This document shows positions 1-6,887 of a DNA stretch of 10,349 bases, one piece after another (positions within the stretch are counted from its first letter, which is position 1; each line of letters starts with the position of its first letter). The translations under genes were made by a program, and so were the position numbers. The DNA comes from Parvularcula sp. (lineage in GTDB: Bacteria > Pseudomonadota > Alphaproteobacteria > Caulobacterales > Parvularculaceae): the NCBI GenBank assembly GCA_003506635.1, contig DNZB01000355.1, positions 1 to 10,349 on the forward strand, written 5' to 3'. The notes under the pieces are model-generated. The model was not told where the DNA came from. It saw nothing but the letters and a program-made list of their open reading frames with translations, and made no database searches.

Positions 1-87
1 GACCGACGGCCCCTTGTTTTTCAGGCCTGAAACGAGGCTTATCCTGCTCTGCGACAAATGTCGCTTCAACACGCCGCGGTGATCGAC

Positions 88-3000
88 ATGGGTCTCACAA
101 AGCTCTGCCTTAAATACCCGGCGGCGCTTGGCGTCGTTCTCGCGGTCATCTTCCTTCTTGGCGGCGTGTCGCTGACGAAGCTGCCGATCCAGCTTCTGCC
201 GAACATCGAACGCCCGGTTCTTGGCGTCTGGACCGGCTGGCGCGCGGCGTCCCCGCGCGAGGTCGAAAGCGAGATCATCGACCCGATTGAACGCGAGCTG
301 CGCGGCGCGCCGGGACTGAAGACCATGCAATCCTGGTCGAATTCCGGCGGCGGCTTCATCAATCTCGAATTCGCGCTCGGAACCAATATGGACAAGGCGT
401 TGACGGAGGTGACGAGCCGACTTCAGCGCGTGCGCGGCCTTCCCGCCGACGCCGACCGTCCGCAGATCAACAATGACGGCGGCGGCGGCGCGGGCGAGAC
501 GCTGATCTTTCTCTTCCTGCAGCGGCTTCCCGGCGAAAAAAGCGTCCCGACGAAGCTCAGCGAATTCGCCGAGCAGCGGATCGCGCCCGAACTTGAAGCG
601 ATCGAGGGCGTCGCCGGCGTCGACGTCAATTCAGACGACGGCGAGGAGATCGTGCGCATCTCCTTCGATCCGTTCCGCCTCGCGCAGCTTGGCGTCACCA
701 TCGACGAAATCGCGCAGACGGTGAACCGGTCGTCCGACGTCACCGGCGGTTCGATCGATGTCGGCCGTCGCAGCTACACGATGCGTTTCGAAGGCCGCTA
801 CACGGCCGGGCAGCTTGAAGACACCATCCTCGCCTGGCGCAACAACGCGCCGATCCGGCTTGGCGACCTCGCCAGGGTCGCGGTCGTCAATGACCGCGGC
901 GGCGGCGTCGTTTACCAGAACGGCAATCCGGCGATCGGCATGCGCGTCGTGCGCGAGCCGGGCGCCAATACGCTCGCCGCCATCGACGCGATCACAACGA
1001 AGATCAACGCGCTGAATGACGGTCCGCTCGCCGAACTCGGCTACGCCATTCACAAGAGCTTCGACCCGTCGCTGTTCATCAAGAACGCGCTGTCGATGCT
1101 GACGGGAAACCTGTTCCTCGGCGTCCTTCTGGCGACCGGCGTCTTGTGGGCGTTCCTGCGCCGCACGGTCGCGACGCTGCTCATCGCGATAGCGATCCCG
1201 GTGTGCCTTGCTGCGACCGTCGTCTTTCTCAACTTCACCGGGCGCTCGATCAATGTCATCTCGCTCGCAGGTCTTGCCTTCGCGACCGGCATGGTGCTCG
1301 ACGCGGCGATCGTCGTCATGGAAAACTTCGTCCGGCTTCGCGAAGAAGGCGCCGAGCCGCGCGAGGCCGCATCCAAAGCCGTCGGCCAGGTGTTCGGCGC
1401 GCTCTTCGCCTCGACGGTGACGACCGTCGCCGTTTTCGCGCCCGTGTTGTTCTTCGAAGACGTCGAGGGCCAGCTCTTCTCGGACCTTGCCCTGACGATC
1501 GCAGCCGCTGTGTCGTTCAGCCTCGTCGTCGCCGCAACCGCCCTGCCGACCGCCGCTGCGCTATTCATGAAGGCGAAGCCGAAAGCGGCCGCGGAGCGCA
1601 AGCGCGCCGGCTTTTTCGACCGCGCGCCCGGCGCCATCATGGCGATGACCGCGACGCCGGCAAAGCGCTACGCATGGATCGCCGGGCTGACCGCCGGTCC
1701 GATTGCGCTCAGCGTTTTTCTGTTCCCCTCGCTCAATTACTTGCCGCCCGTGAAGCGCGCCGCGATCGACGGCTTCATCGGTTTTCCGTCGGGCGCCAAC
1801 GCCGACACCATCCGCAAGGAGTTCGCCGAGGTCGTCGTGCAACGACTTGACCCTTACATGAAGGGCGAGAAGGAGCCCGCGCTTCTCAACTATTACCTCT
1901 ATTCCGGCAATTGGGGCGGGAATATCGGCGTGCGCCCGAAAAAGCAGTCGGACATGGCGCGCCTTGAAAAAATCGTGAACGAAGAAATCCTCGCCGGATT
2001 CCCGGACACGCGCGCCTTTGCGCGGCAGGGCGACCTATTCGGCGATTTCGGCGGCGGCGGCGATTTCCGCATCGACCTTCAGGCCGCCGACTTTGACGCC
2101 TTGATGAATTCGGCGCCCGCCGTCATCGACATCATCTCCGCGGCGCTGCCCGGCTCGCAGGTCTGGCCGAACCCCGACCCGCAAGTCGTCGCGCCGGAAA
2201 TCACGCTTGTGCCCAATGACCGGCGCATCGCCGAAGTCGGCATGACGCGCCAGAGCGTCGCCAGCGCGGTGCGTGCGCTCGGCGACGGGCTCTGGCTCGG
2301 CGAATTTTTTCATCAGGACGGCCGCATCGACATCATCTTGAAGGCCGACGAATGGGGCGAGCCGGAATATCTCTCAACCGTCCCGATCGCGACGCCGTCG
2401 CGCGGCGTCGTGCCGCTCGGCGAGCTTGCAAGCTTCCGCCGCAGCGTCGGACCGCCGCAGATTGCGCGCATCGACGGAAGGCGAACCCTGTCGCTCGCGA
2501 TCAACGCGCCCGAGGGCCTTGCGCTCGGCGACATCGTGGCGACCATCAAGGAGAAGGCGGAAAAGGACATCTACGCTGCGCTGCCGGAAGGCGCATCGGT
2601 CAAATACGCGGGAGAGGCCGACAGCCTCAACCGCGCGATCACCAATCTCGGCGGCAATTTCCTGCTCGCCGTGGCGATCCTCTTTCTCATCATGGCGGCG
2701 CTCTTCAAATCGGTGAAGGACGCTGCGATCGTTCTCATCACAATTCCAATGGCCGCGGTCGGCGGCATCGCCGCGATCAGGCTCCTTAACCTCGTCAATC
2801 CGACCCCTCTCGATCTTCTCGGCATGATCGGCTTCATCATTCTCCTCGGCATCGTCGTCAACAACGCGATCTTGCTCGTCGAACAAGCGCGCCAGTCGGA
2901 AGCCGAAGGCATGACGCGCGAGGACGCCGTGCGGGAGGCGTTGCGCCTTCGCATCCGCCCGATCTTCATGACGACGGCGACGACGCTGATGGGCATGGCG

Positions 3001-3183
3001 CCCTTGATCCTCGCCCCCGGGGAAGGCGCTCAGATCTATCGGGGCCTTGCGACCGTCATCTTCGGCGGCATGACCGTTTCGACGCTGTTCACCTTGATGC
3101 TGACGCCGGCGCTTTTGCAGCTCGGCGTGACGCGCAGCGCGCACGCGCCGCGCGGCGGCCTTGTCCTTCAGCCCGCGGAATAA
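88..3183 (+). CDS. RND-family efflux permease (HAE1/AcrB-like inner-membrane pump)
   Basis: This is a proton-driven inner-membrane pump subunit that should work as a trimer with the adaptor encoded next to it. From ATG 88 it is 1031 residues, the normal length for the family. It shows the duplicated RND plan: TM1 at about 11-30, a large periplasmic loop to about 325, a helix bundle from about 340, TM7 near 527-546, a second periplasmic loop to about 857, then the last five helices. Family motifs include KLPIQLLPNI after TM1, GMVLDAAIVVMEN in TM4 and GIVVNNAILLVE in TM10, followed by RLRIRPIFMT. In AcrB terms Asp407 is kept (D405), Asp408 is Ala (A406) and Lys940 is Asn (N925). An in-frame ATG at 58 adds ten residues. 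I prefer 88 because it has a weak GGTGA five bases upstream and puts TM1 at the AcrB-like distance. Substrate cannot be told; both drug/solvent and metabolite export are possible. Confidence 0.93.
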   Translation: MGLTKLCLKYPAALGVVLAVIFLLGGVSLTKLPIQLLPNIERPVLGVWTGWRAASPREVESEIIDPIERELRGAPGLKTMQSWSNSGGGFINLEFALGTNMDKALTEVTSRLQRVRGLPADADRPQINNDGGGGAGETLIFLFLQRLPGEKSVPTKLSEFAEQRIAPELEAIEGVAGVDVNSDDGEEIVRISFDPFRLAQLGVTIDEIAQTVNRSSDVTGGSIDVGRRSYTMRFEGRYTAGQLEDTILAWRNNAPIRLGDLARVAVVNDRGGGVVYQNGNPAIGMRVVREPGANTLAAIDAITTKINALNDGPLAELGYAIHKSFDPSLFIKNALSMLTGNLFLGVLLATGVLWAFLRRTVATLLIAIAIPVCLAATVVFLNFTGRSINVISLAGLAFATGMVLDAAIVVMENFVRLREEGAEPREAASKAVGQVFGALFASTVTTVAVFAPVLFFEDVEGQLFSDLALTIAAAVSFSLVVAATALPTAAALFMKAKPKAAAERKRAGFFDRAPGAIMAMTATPAKRYAWIAGLTAGPIALSVFLFPSLNYLPPVKRAAIDGFIGFPSGANADTIRKEFAEVVVQRLDPYMKGEKEPALLNYYLYSGNWGGNIGVRPKKQSDMARLEKIVNEEILAGFPDTRAFARQGDLFGDFGGGGDFRIDLQAADFDALMNSAPAVIDIISAALPGSQVWPNPDPQVVAPEITLVPNDRRIAEVGMTRQSVASAVRALGDGLWLGEFFHQDGRIDIILKADEWGEPEYLSTVPIATPSRGVVPLGELASFRRSVGPPQIARIDGRRTLSLAINAPEGLALGDIVATIKEKAEKDIYAALPEGASVKYAGEADSLNRAITNLGGNFLLAVAILFLIMAALFKSVKDAAIVLITIPMAAVGGIAAIRLLNLVNPTPLDLLGMIGFIILLGIVVNNAILLVEQARQSEAEGMTREDAVREALRLRIRPIFMTTATTLMGMAPLILAPGEGAQIYRGLATVIFGGMTVSTLFTLMLTPALLQLGVTRSAHAPRGGLVLQPAE

Positions 3184-3184
3184 T

Positions 3185-3190
3185 CGGAGG
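3185..3190 (+). promoter_or_regulatory. Ribosome binding site of the RND adaptor
   Basis: CGGAGG lies eight bases before the ATG at 3199 and just after the permease stop (3181-3183). It fixes the adaptor start and supports translation of both genes from one transcript. Confidence 0.7.
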
Positions 3191-3198
3191 GTTCGCCC

Positions 3199-4332
3199 AT
3201 GCTTCGCATTCCTCGCACGCTTAAAAAGCGCCCTCTCCTCGCCGTCGCCGGGGTCCTTGCGCTCGCCGCAGGCGGGGCGTTCGTCGCCGGCGTCTTTCAA
3301 CCGAAAGCCGACGCGGCGCAGGCCGAAGCCTCGCAAGGCCCGCCGCCTGCGCCGGTCAGGATCGCTGAGGCGGTGGCGACGGAACTCGCGCCGCATGCGG
3401 GCGCTCCGGGTTCCGTCGTTTCCATGAGCGACAGCGATATCGCAGCGGCGACGCCGGGTCCGGTCCTATGGGCCGCCGACGTAGGGGCCGAAGTCGCGAA
3501 AGGCGACGTCCTTGCGCGCATCGACCCGGCCGATGCGGTCGCAAGCCGTGACGAGGCGCGGGCTGATGTCGGGCGTCTCGCCGCGCGCGCCGCGCAGCTT
3601 TCAAAGCTCGTCGAGCGCTATGAAGGCCTCGGCGTCGAGGGCGGGGAATCCGAAGCGACAATCGACGGACTGCGCGCTGATCGCGACGCCGCCCGCCACG
3701 ATCTCGCCCGCGCACGCGTCGCGCTCCGGCGCGCGGAGACGGCGCTCGAACGCACCGAAGTGCGCGCGCCGTTCGCGGGGCGCGTCGTCGCGCGCCGGAT
3801 CGACGCCGGCGAATATGTCAGTCCCGGCGCGACGCTTGTGCGCCTTGTCAACACCGAGGACCTCGAAGTCACGGCGCGCGCTTCCGACGCGCTGCTGGCG
3901 AGCGTCGCGCCAGGCGACGTCGTCGCGATCCGGAACGGCGATCAGTCCGTCAACGCCGCCGTGCGCGCGGTCGTGCCGGTCGGCGACGACCAGAGCCGCA
4001 CGCTCGAAGTCCGTCTCGCGCTTCCCGAAACGGACTGGCGCGTCGGCGCCGCGGTAGAAGTGCGCCTGCCCCGCGCGGCGAAAAAGCGCGTCGTCGCCGT
4101 CCACCGCGACGCGCTGATCCTGCGCGCCGAACGGGTCAGCGTCTTCGTCGTCGGCGCGGATGATGTCGCCAAACAGGTCGATGTCGAACTTGGCGCGGCC
4201 GACGGCGATCTCATCGAAGCGATCGGGCCCATCAAGGCCGGCGACCGCATCGTCATCCGCGGCGGCGAACGCCTGCGCGATGGACAAAAGGTGCTCGTGC
4301 AGGGCGGCGGACCGGCGGGGGCGTTGAGTTGA
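3199..4332 (+). CDS. RND efflux periplasmic adaptor (membrane fusion protein, HlyD/AcrA type)
   Basis: This 377-residue adaptor should link the upstream permease to an outer-membrane channel. Residues 11-33 form one N-terminal hydrophobic helix after a basic start. No lipobox cysteine is present, so it is probably anchored by an uncleaved helix rather than lipidated as AcrA is. The first lipoyl half is around 84-110 (GAEVAKGDVLARIDP). An Ala/Arg-rich alpha-hairpin spans about 111-188, and the second lipoyl half starts at VRAPFAGRVVARRIDAGEYV (188-207). A beta-barrel follows at about 222-292 and a membrane-proximal domain ends near 368 (IKAGDRIVIRGGERLRDGQK). The gene begins 15 bases after the permease stop, so the two form an operon. 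Permease-before-adaptor is the reverse of the common acrAB/mexAB order. No outer-membrane factor is in the window, so the channel must be encoded elsewhere or before position 1. Confidence 0.9.
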   Translation: MLRIPRTLKKRPLLAVAGVLALAAGGAFVAGVFQPKADAAQAEASQGPPPAPVRIAEAVATELAPHAGAPGSVVSMSDSDIAAATPGPVLWAADVGAEVAKGDVLARIDPADAVASRDEARADVGRLAARAAQLSKLVERYEGLGVEGGESEATIDGLRADRDAARHDLARARVALRRAETALERTEVRAPFAGRVVARRIDAGEYVSPGATLVRLVNTEDLEVTARASDALLASVAPGDVVAIRNGDQSVNAAVRAVVPVGDDQSRTLEVRLALPETDWRVGAAVEVRLPRAAKKRVVAVHRDALILRAERVSVFVVGADDVAKQVDVELGAADGDLIEAIGPIKAGDRIVIRGGERLRDGQKVLVQGGGPAGALS

Positions 4333-4368
4333 AATCACTTAATTGCAATCACCCTGTCCTCAACCCAT

Positions 4369-4386
4369 AAAAACCGAGAAACTCGA
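4369..4386 (-). terminator. Weak candidate intrinsic terminator of the AT-rich membrane gene
   Basis: Read on the minus strand, CGAG-TTT-CTCG (4385 down to 4375) forms a four-pair stem, five with a G-U pair, followed by a run of five T (4373-4369). It sits seven bases after the stop of the leftward gene. The T-run is in the right place, but the stem is short. On the plus strand the hairpin is followed by no T-run, so it would not stop efflux-operon transcription. Confidence 0.3.
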
Positions 4387-4392
4387 AATACT

Positions 4393-5976
4393 TCACTCTG
4401 CAAAGCGCTTAACGATCCCGTCGAGCACTGAGCGCGTTGTTAGAAGGTTACCACCCTGTCTAGACGAAGTATACTGCGCCGAATTAAGTATTTCTCTTGC
4501 ACTGGCGCGTCCCCGCCGAACGGAGCCAAGCAAAAACAGAACGACAGGTACAAGACCAAGCCCAACCAAGAACTTATAGCTTAGAATGAGTATTGAAAAT
4601 AATATATTTTCCTTATTGCTTTCGAGAGCTGAAAGCCCAAAGAAGGTGAGATGACCGAATTGCTCCGATATCCCTAACGTCAGAGTCTCGAAGAAACTCC
4701 TTAGGTAAAAACGAACCACATCGAACCTAGAGAATTCCCAGACTATTTCTCTGTCGACGAAAAATCCGGAGTCGCTAAGACTTGCCCAATGAAGCGTCAG
4801 GGACGCGTAGGAAAAAGTAATCGCGATAACACCAACGAGAAAATTTCTCATTTGTGAGATGAAGCTGCCGCGCGAAGCGACATACGCCATTCGCTCGAGC
4901 GTCCTTGAAATAGCCGCATTCTTAATCGCCACTAAGGCCATCAAGTAAACTATTATATTAGTTAAAAAAATGCCAATTCCCGCGATATAAATACCGTACA
5001 AGTGAAAAGCATCGACGGAAACGCTGCCGGGGACGATGAGGTCCAACGCTGACCTTGCGAGACCGGGATGAAGCTCATCGGCAAGAATTTCGATTAGTGG
5101 CCACCATTGAACAAAGGCACCAACCAACATAATAATTAAAGTGAACACTAAGCCTACGGCAATCCCGATTCCGACCTGCACCTTCTTCAGCCCGCGCGTA
5201 TTTCGCAAAGTCGCACGCAAAGGAGCGAGCCGCCGCCAGAGACCCTGCTGCGTTCTAATCAAGGAATCCACAAAAATTTCGTCCGTAAGCGCGAGGTCTC
5301 CTTCCGATTGGAATGGGTGAGTACTAACTTCGTCGAGGATCTGCTCATCGGCCAACATTTCCGGCATACCACCGCTATTTATTCTCATTTGTGCAAAAAA
5401 AAGTGAGCCTTGAAAAATCACAGGAATGAAGAAATAAAACTCCTTCGCGCCGGGCACACCACCCTCGTTAACTTGAATCGCGACTTCGCCGGATTCAGAA
5501 ATTGCGAAGCGCGACGCTATGGCTTTGAAAACGCGATCGGCGCCCTCAATTTCATCAATGAAATCCACTAGCTTGACGTTGGTAACGAAGATGAAGGGAA
5601 ACAACTTCCCATCGCCGGAGGGGACCTGCACGAAGTATCCAAAAAACCGAATGTATGATAATACGTTTTGTGAATTGAGCCTCAGTCCGACATGCGCATT
5701 CATTTCGTGAATGTTGGAGCTGGTGCCAGTCAATGGCACGATATCTTTTACCTTGGCACCTTGAATTCCAAACAAAAAATAGACTTTTTTTACTTCATCC
5801 TTATTCCGTTGCTCCAAGCGGTACAGTCTGTAATCGGGATAGAATGAGAGTTGGCAACTGAAGAAATTAGTGAGTTCCGGCCGAAATTTAAAACCCGTCT
5901 TCTCAACTAGCGAACTAATTAGCAACTTCGATTCGTCGCTACCGCGCTCGATAGCATCCCAGCGCAATTCCTTCAT
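4393..5976 (-). CDS. Unrecognised membrane protein, four predicted TM helices, AT-rich
   Basis: I do not recognise this 527-residue protein. Residues 1-265 look soluble and beta-rich, with the stretches LTGTSSNIHEMN (82-93) and NVLSYIRFFGYFV (104-116). Four hydrophobic helices follow at about 268-290, 325-350, 378-398 and 457-484, with charged linkers and a basic C-terminal tail. No cleavable signal peptide or catalytic motif is evident. The first helix following a run of Arg/Lys suggests the N-terminal part is cytoplasmic. I chose ATG 5976 because GGAGGA lies five bases before it; an in-frame GTG at 5997 would add seven residues and has no such site. Base composition differs from the neighbours: three hand-counted 60-base lines gave 28, 57 and 38% GC in a window otherwise near two-thirds GC. 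The gene stands alone, convergent with the efflux pair, and looks horizontally acquired. That it is a real gene is likely; function is open. Confidence 0.8.
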   Translation of the reverse strand: MKELRWDAIERGSDESKLLISSLVEKTGFKFRPELTNFFSCQLSFYPDYRLYRLEQRNKDEVKKVYFLFGIQGAKVKDIVPLTGTSSNIHEMNAHVGLRLNSQNVLSYIRFFGYFVQVPSGDGKLFPFIFVTNVKLVDFIDEIEGADRVFKAIASRFAISESGEVAIQVNEGGVPGAKEFYFFIPVIFQGSLFFAQMRINSGGMPEMLADEQILDEVSTHPFQSEGDLALTDEIFVDSLIRTQQGLWRRLAPLRATLRNTRGLKKVQVGIGIAVGLVFTLIIMLVGAFVQWWPLIEILADELHPGLARSALDLIVPGSVSVDAFHLYGIYIAGIGIFLTNIIVYLMALVAIKNAAISRTLERMAYVASRGSFISQMRNFLVGVIAITFSYASLTLHWASLSDSGFFVDREIVWEFSRFDVVRFYLRSFFETLTLGISEQFGHLTFFGLSALESNKENILFSILILSYKFLVGLGLVPVVLFLLGSVRRGRASAREILNSAQYTSSRQGGNLLTTRSVLDGIVKRFAE

Positions 5977-5981
5977 TGGGT

Positions 5982-5987
5982 TCCTCC
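5982..5987 (-). promoter_or_regulatory. Ribosome binding site deciding the start of the AT-rich membrane gene
   Basis: On the minus strand GGAGGA is followed by five bases and then ATG at 5976. This is one of the best Shine-Dalgarno matches in the window. It lies inside the longer reading from GTG 5997, so the shorter start is favoured. Confidence 0.65.
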
Positions 5988-6066
5988 ATATGCTCACCTA
6001 ATCAGTAACAGCTGGCGTTGTTCGCCGGTAGTTACGCTGAGTAACCATAAACGGTCTTTCGTTTGC

Positions 6067-6094
6067 GCATTTGGCAATGAATGCTTTTGGCAAT
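6067..6094. repeat. Tandem 12-bp direct repeat, operator-like
   Basis: GCATTTGGCAAT (6067-6078) and GCTTTTGGCAAT (6083-6094) match at 11 of 12 bases, are separated by GAAT, and so have a 16-base period. They lie about 90-118 bases upstream of the AT-rich gene's start and over 90 bases past the HPr stop. Position and spacing fit a regulator site for the leftward gene, but no convincing -35/-10 pair could be placed beside it. Confidence 0.4.
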
Positions 6095-6130
6095 TTCCGA
6101 TTTCATAAGTAAAACAACGCTCTCGAACAT

Positions 6131-6150
6131 CCGGCGCACCTAGTGCCCGG
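6131..6150 (-). terminator. Hairpin downstream of the chvI-to-HPr operon, possible terminator
   Basis: CCGGCGCAC-CTA-GTGCCCGG folds into eight G-C-rich pairs with one bulged C and a three-base loop. It begins 34 bases past the HPr stop in the direction of transcription, where an operon terminator is expected. No T-run follows directly on the minus strand (GTTTTAC is about 15-20 bases further on), so it is either a non-canonical terminator or an mRNA 3'-end stabiliser. Confidence 0.35.
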
Positions 6151-6184
6151 TTGCATCATCGCAACTCTTCGTTCGCTTTCGACA

Positions 6185-6475
6185 TCACTCCCCCTCCCCG
6201 AACTTATCGGCGATGAGGCCCGCGAGCGTTTCGACCGCCTCCCTCGCCTGATCGCCGCTTGCCGTGATGAGGATCGTCGAGCCCTTGCCCGCGCCGAGCA
6301 TCATGAGGCCCATGATCGAACGCGCGCCGACGGTGATCCCGTCTTTCGTGACGCGCACATTCGCGTCAAACGAGCCGGCGACGGCTGCGAGCTTCGCGGA
6401 GGCGCGCGCGTGCAGGCCGCGGCGGTTGACGATCAGGACCTCCGCGGAGAACTCGGACGCGTCGTCGGCCGGCAT
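6185..6475 (-). CDS. ptsH: HPr-family phosphocarrier protein of the regulatory PTS
   Basis: HPr accepts phosphate from Enzyme I (here probably the nitrogen-type EI, PtsP, not in this window) and passes it to EIIA proteins in the cytoplasm. The 96-residue protein carries the active-site motif GLHARA with His22 and the regulatory motif ARSIMGLMML with Ser53. That Ser is equivalent to Ser46 of Bacillus HPr, the target of HprK, which is encoded two genes upstream. The reading frame stays open upstream to 6541, but those extra 22 residues overlap the EIIA gene and show no HPr similarity. I therefore take ATG 6475, four bases after the EIIA stop, giving the usual family length. It is the last gene of the operon. 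The lone PTS proteins, with no sugar permease nearby, point to regulation rather than sugar uptake. Confidence 0.93.
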   Translation of the reverse strand: MPADDASEFSAEVLIVNRRGLHARASAKLAAVAGSFDANVRVTKDGITVGARSIMGLMMLGAGKGSTILITASGDQAREAVETLAGLIADKFGEGE

Positions 6476-6479
6476 CGGC

Positions 6480-6887
6480 TTACCCCCGCTCGCCGGAGAG
6501 CACCCACGATGCGACGTTGATATATTTGCGTCCCGCTTCATGCGCGGCCGCGACTGCGTCCTTGAGAGGCAGGCTGCCGCGAATCGAGGCGAGCTTGATC
6601 AGCATCGGCAAATTGACGCCGGCGATGACTTCCGCATTCGCCTTCGCCATGACCGAGATCGCAAGGTTCGACGGCGTGCCGCCGAACATGTCGGTCAAGA
6701 TGATGACGCCGGCGCCCGAATCGACGCGGCGCGCGGCGGCGAGGATGTCGTTGCGCCGGGCCTCCATGTCGTCGTCGGCGGCGATCGAGACGGTCCCGAT
6801 CGCGGTTTGCGGGCCGACGACGTGCTCCGTCGCGGCGACAAAATCCTCCGCCAACCGTCCATGGGTGACGATCACAAGGCCGATCAT
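6480..6887 (-). CDS. PTS EIIA component, mannose family (regulatory)
   Basis: This 135-residue cytoplasmic protein has the EIIA-Man fold signature. It begins MIGLVIVTHGRLAEDF with the phosphorylatable His9, and has TDMFGGTPSN at 65-74 with the conserved Asp66. It ends with the usual helix and GRKYINVASW. It should receive phosphate from HPr; no IIB, IIC or IID partner is encoded here, so it probably signals by protein contact, as proposed for alphaproteobacterial EIIA-Man homologues. The start is ATG 6887, whose ATGA overlaps the hprK stop and so implies translational coupling; AGGAAG precedes it on the minus strand. The frame remains open upstream to 7055, but that extension lies inside hprK and does not look like this family. 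Confidence 0.92.
   Translation of the reverse strand: MIGLVIVTHGRLAEDFVAATEHVVGPQTAIGTVSIAADDDMEARRNDILAAARRVDSGAGVIILTDMFGGTPSNLAISVMAKANAEVIAGVNLPMLIKLASIRGSLPLKDAVAAAHEAGRKYINVASWVLSGERG

Noticed and set aside
1..30. Possible last codons of an upstream gene (frame 1, ending TGA at 28-30)
   Set aside because: Only nine codons are visible, with no recognisable sequence; any frame can give such a tail by chance.
1146..1850. 234-codon plus-strand ORF overlapping the permease in another frame
   Set aside because: It has an Arg-rich shadow composition, and the RND frame explains this DNA fully.
2374..3396. 340-codon minus-strand ORF opposite the permease and adaptor genes
   Set aside because: It is very rich in Arg, Asp and Glu with no recognisable domain, and runs antisense to two well-supported genes. 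Such long shadow frames are expected in high-GC coding DNA.
4343..4579. 78-codon plus-strand ORF between the adaptor and the orphan gene
   Set aside because: It lies mostly antisense to the C-terminal coding part of the orphan gene, has no ribosome binding site that stands out, and has no family resemblance.
6149..6166. GTTGC-ATCATC-GCAAC small hairpin as the operon terminator
   Set aside because: It has only five or six pairs, no T-run follows on the minus strand, and it would compete with the stronger hairpin at 6131-6150.
5977..6184. CRISPR array, tRNA, small RNA or toxin-antitoxin gene in the gap beside the orphan gene
   Set aside because: No regularly spaced repeat array, no cloverleaf and no convincing small ORF with a ribosome binding site was seen; only the two-copy repeat and hairpins are present.
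4333..6184. Insertion sequence or integron boundary around the AT-rich gene
   Set aside because: I looked for terminal inverted repeats, target duplications, or transposase or integrase coding on either side and saw none.
6143..6520. 125-codon plus-strand ORF opposite HPr
   Set aside because: It is antisense to HPr, whose active-site motifs are unmistakable; the composition is shadow-like.
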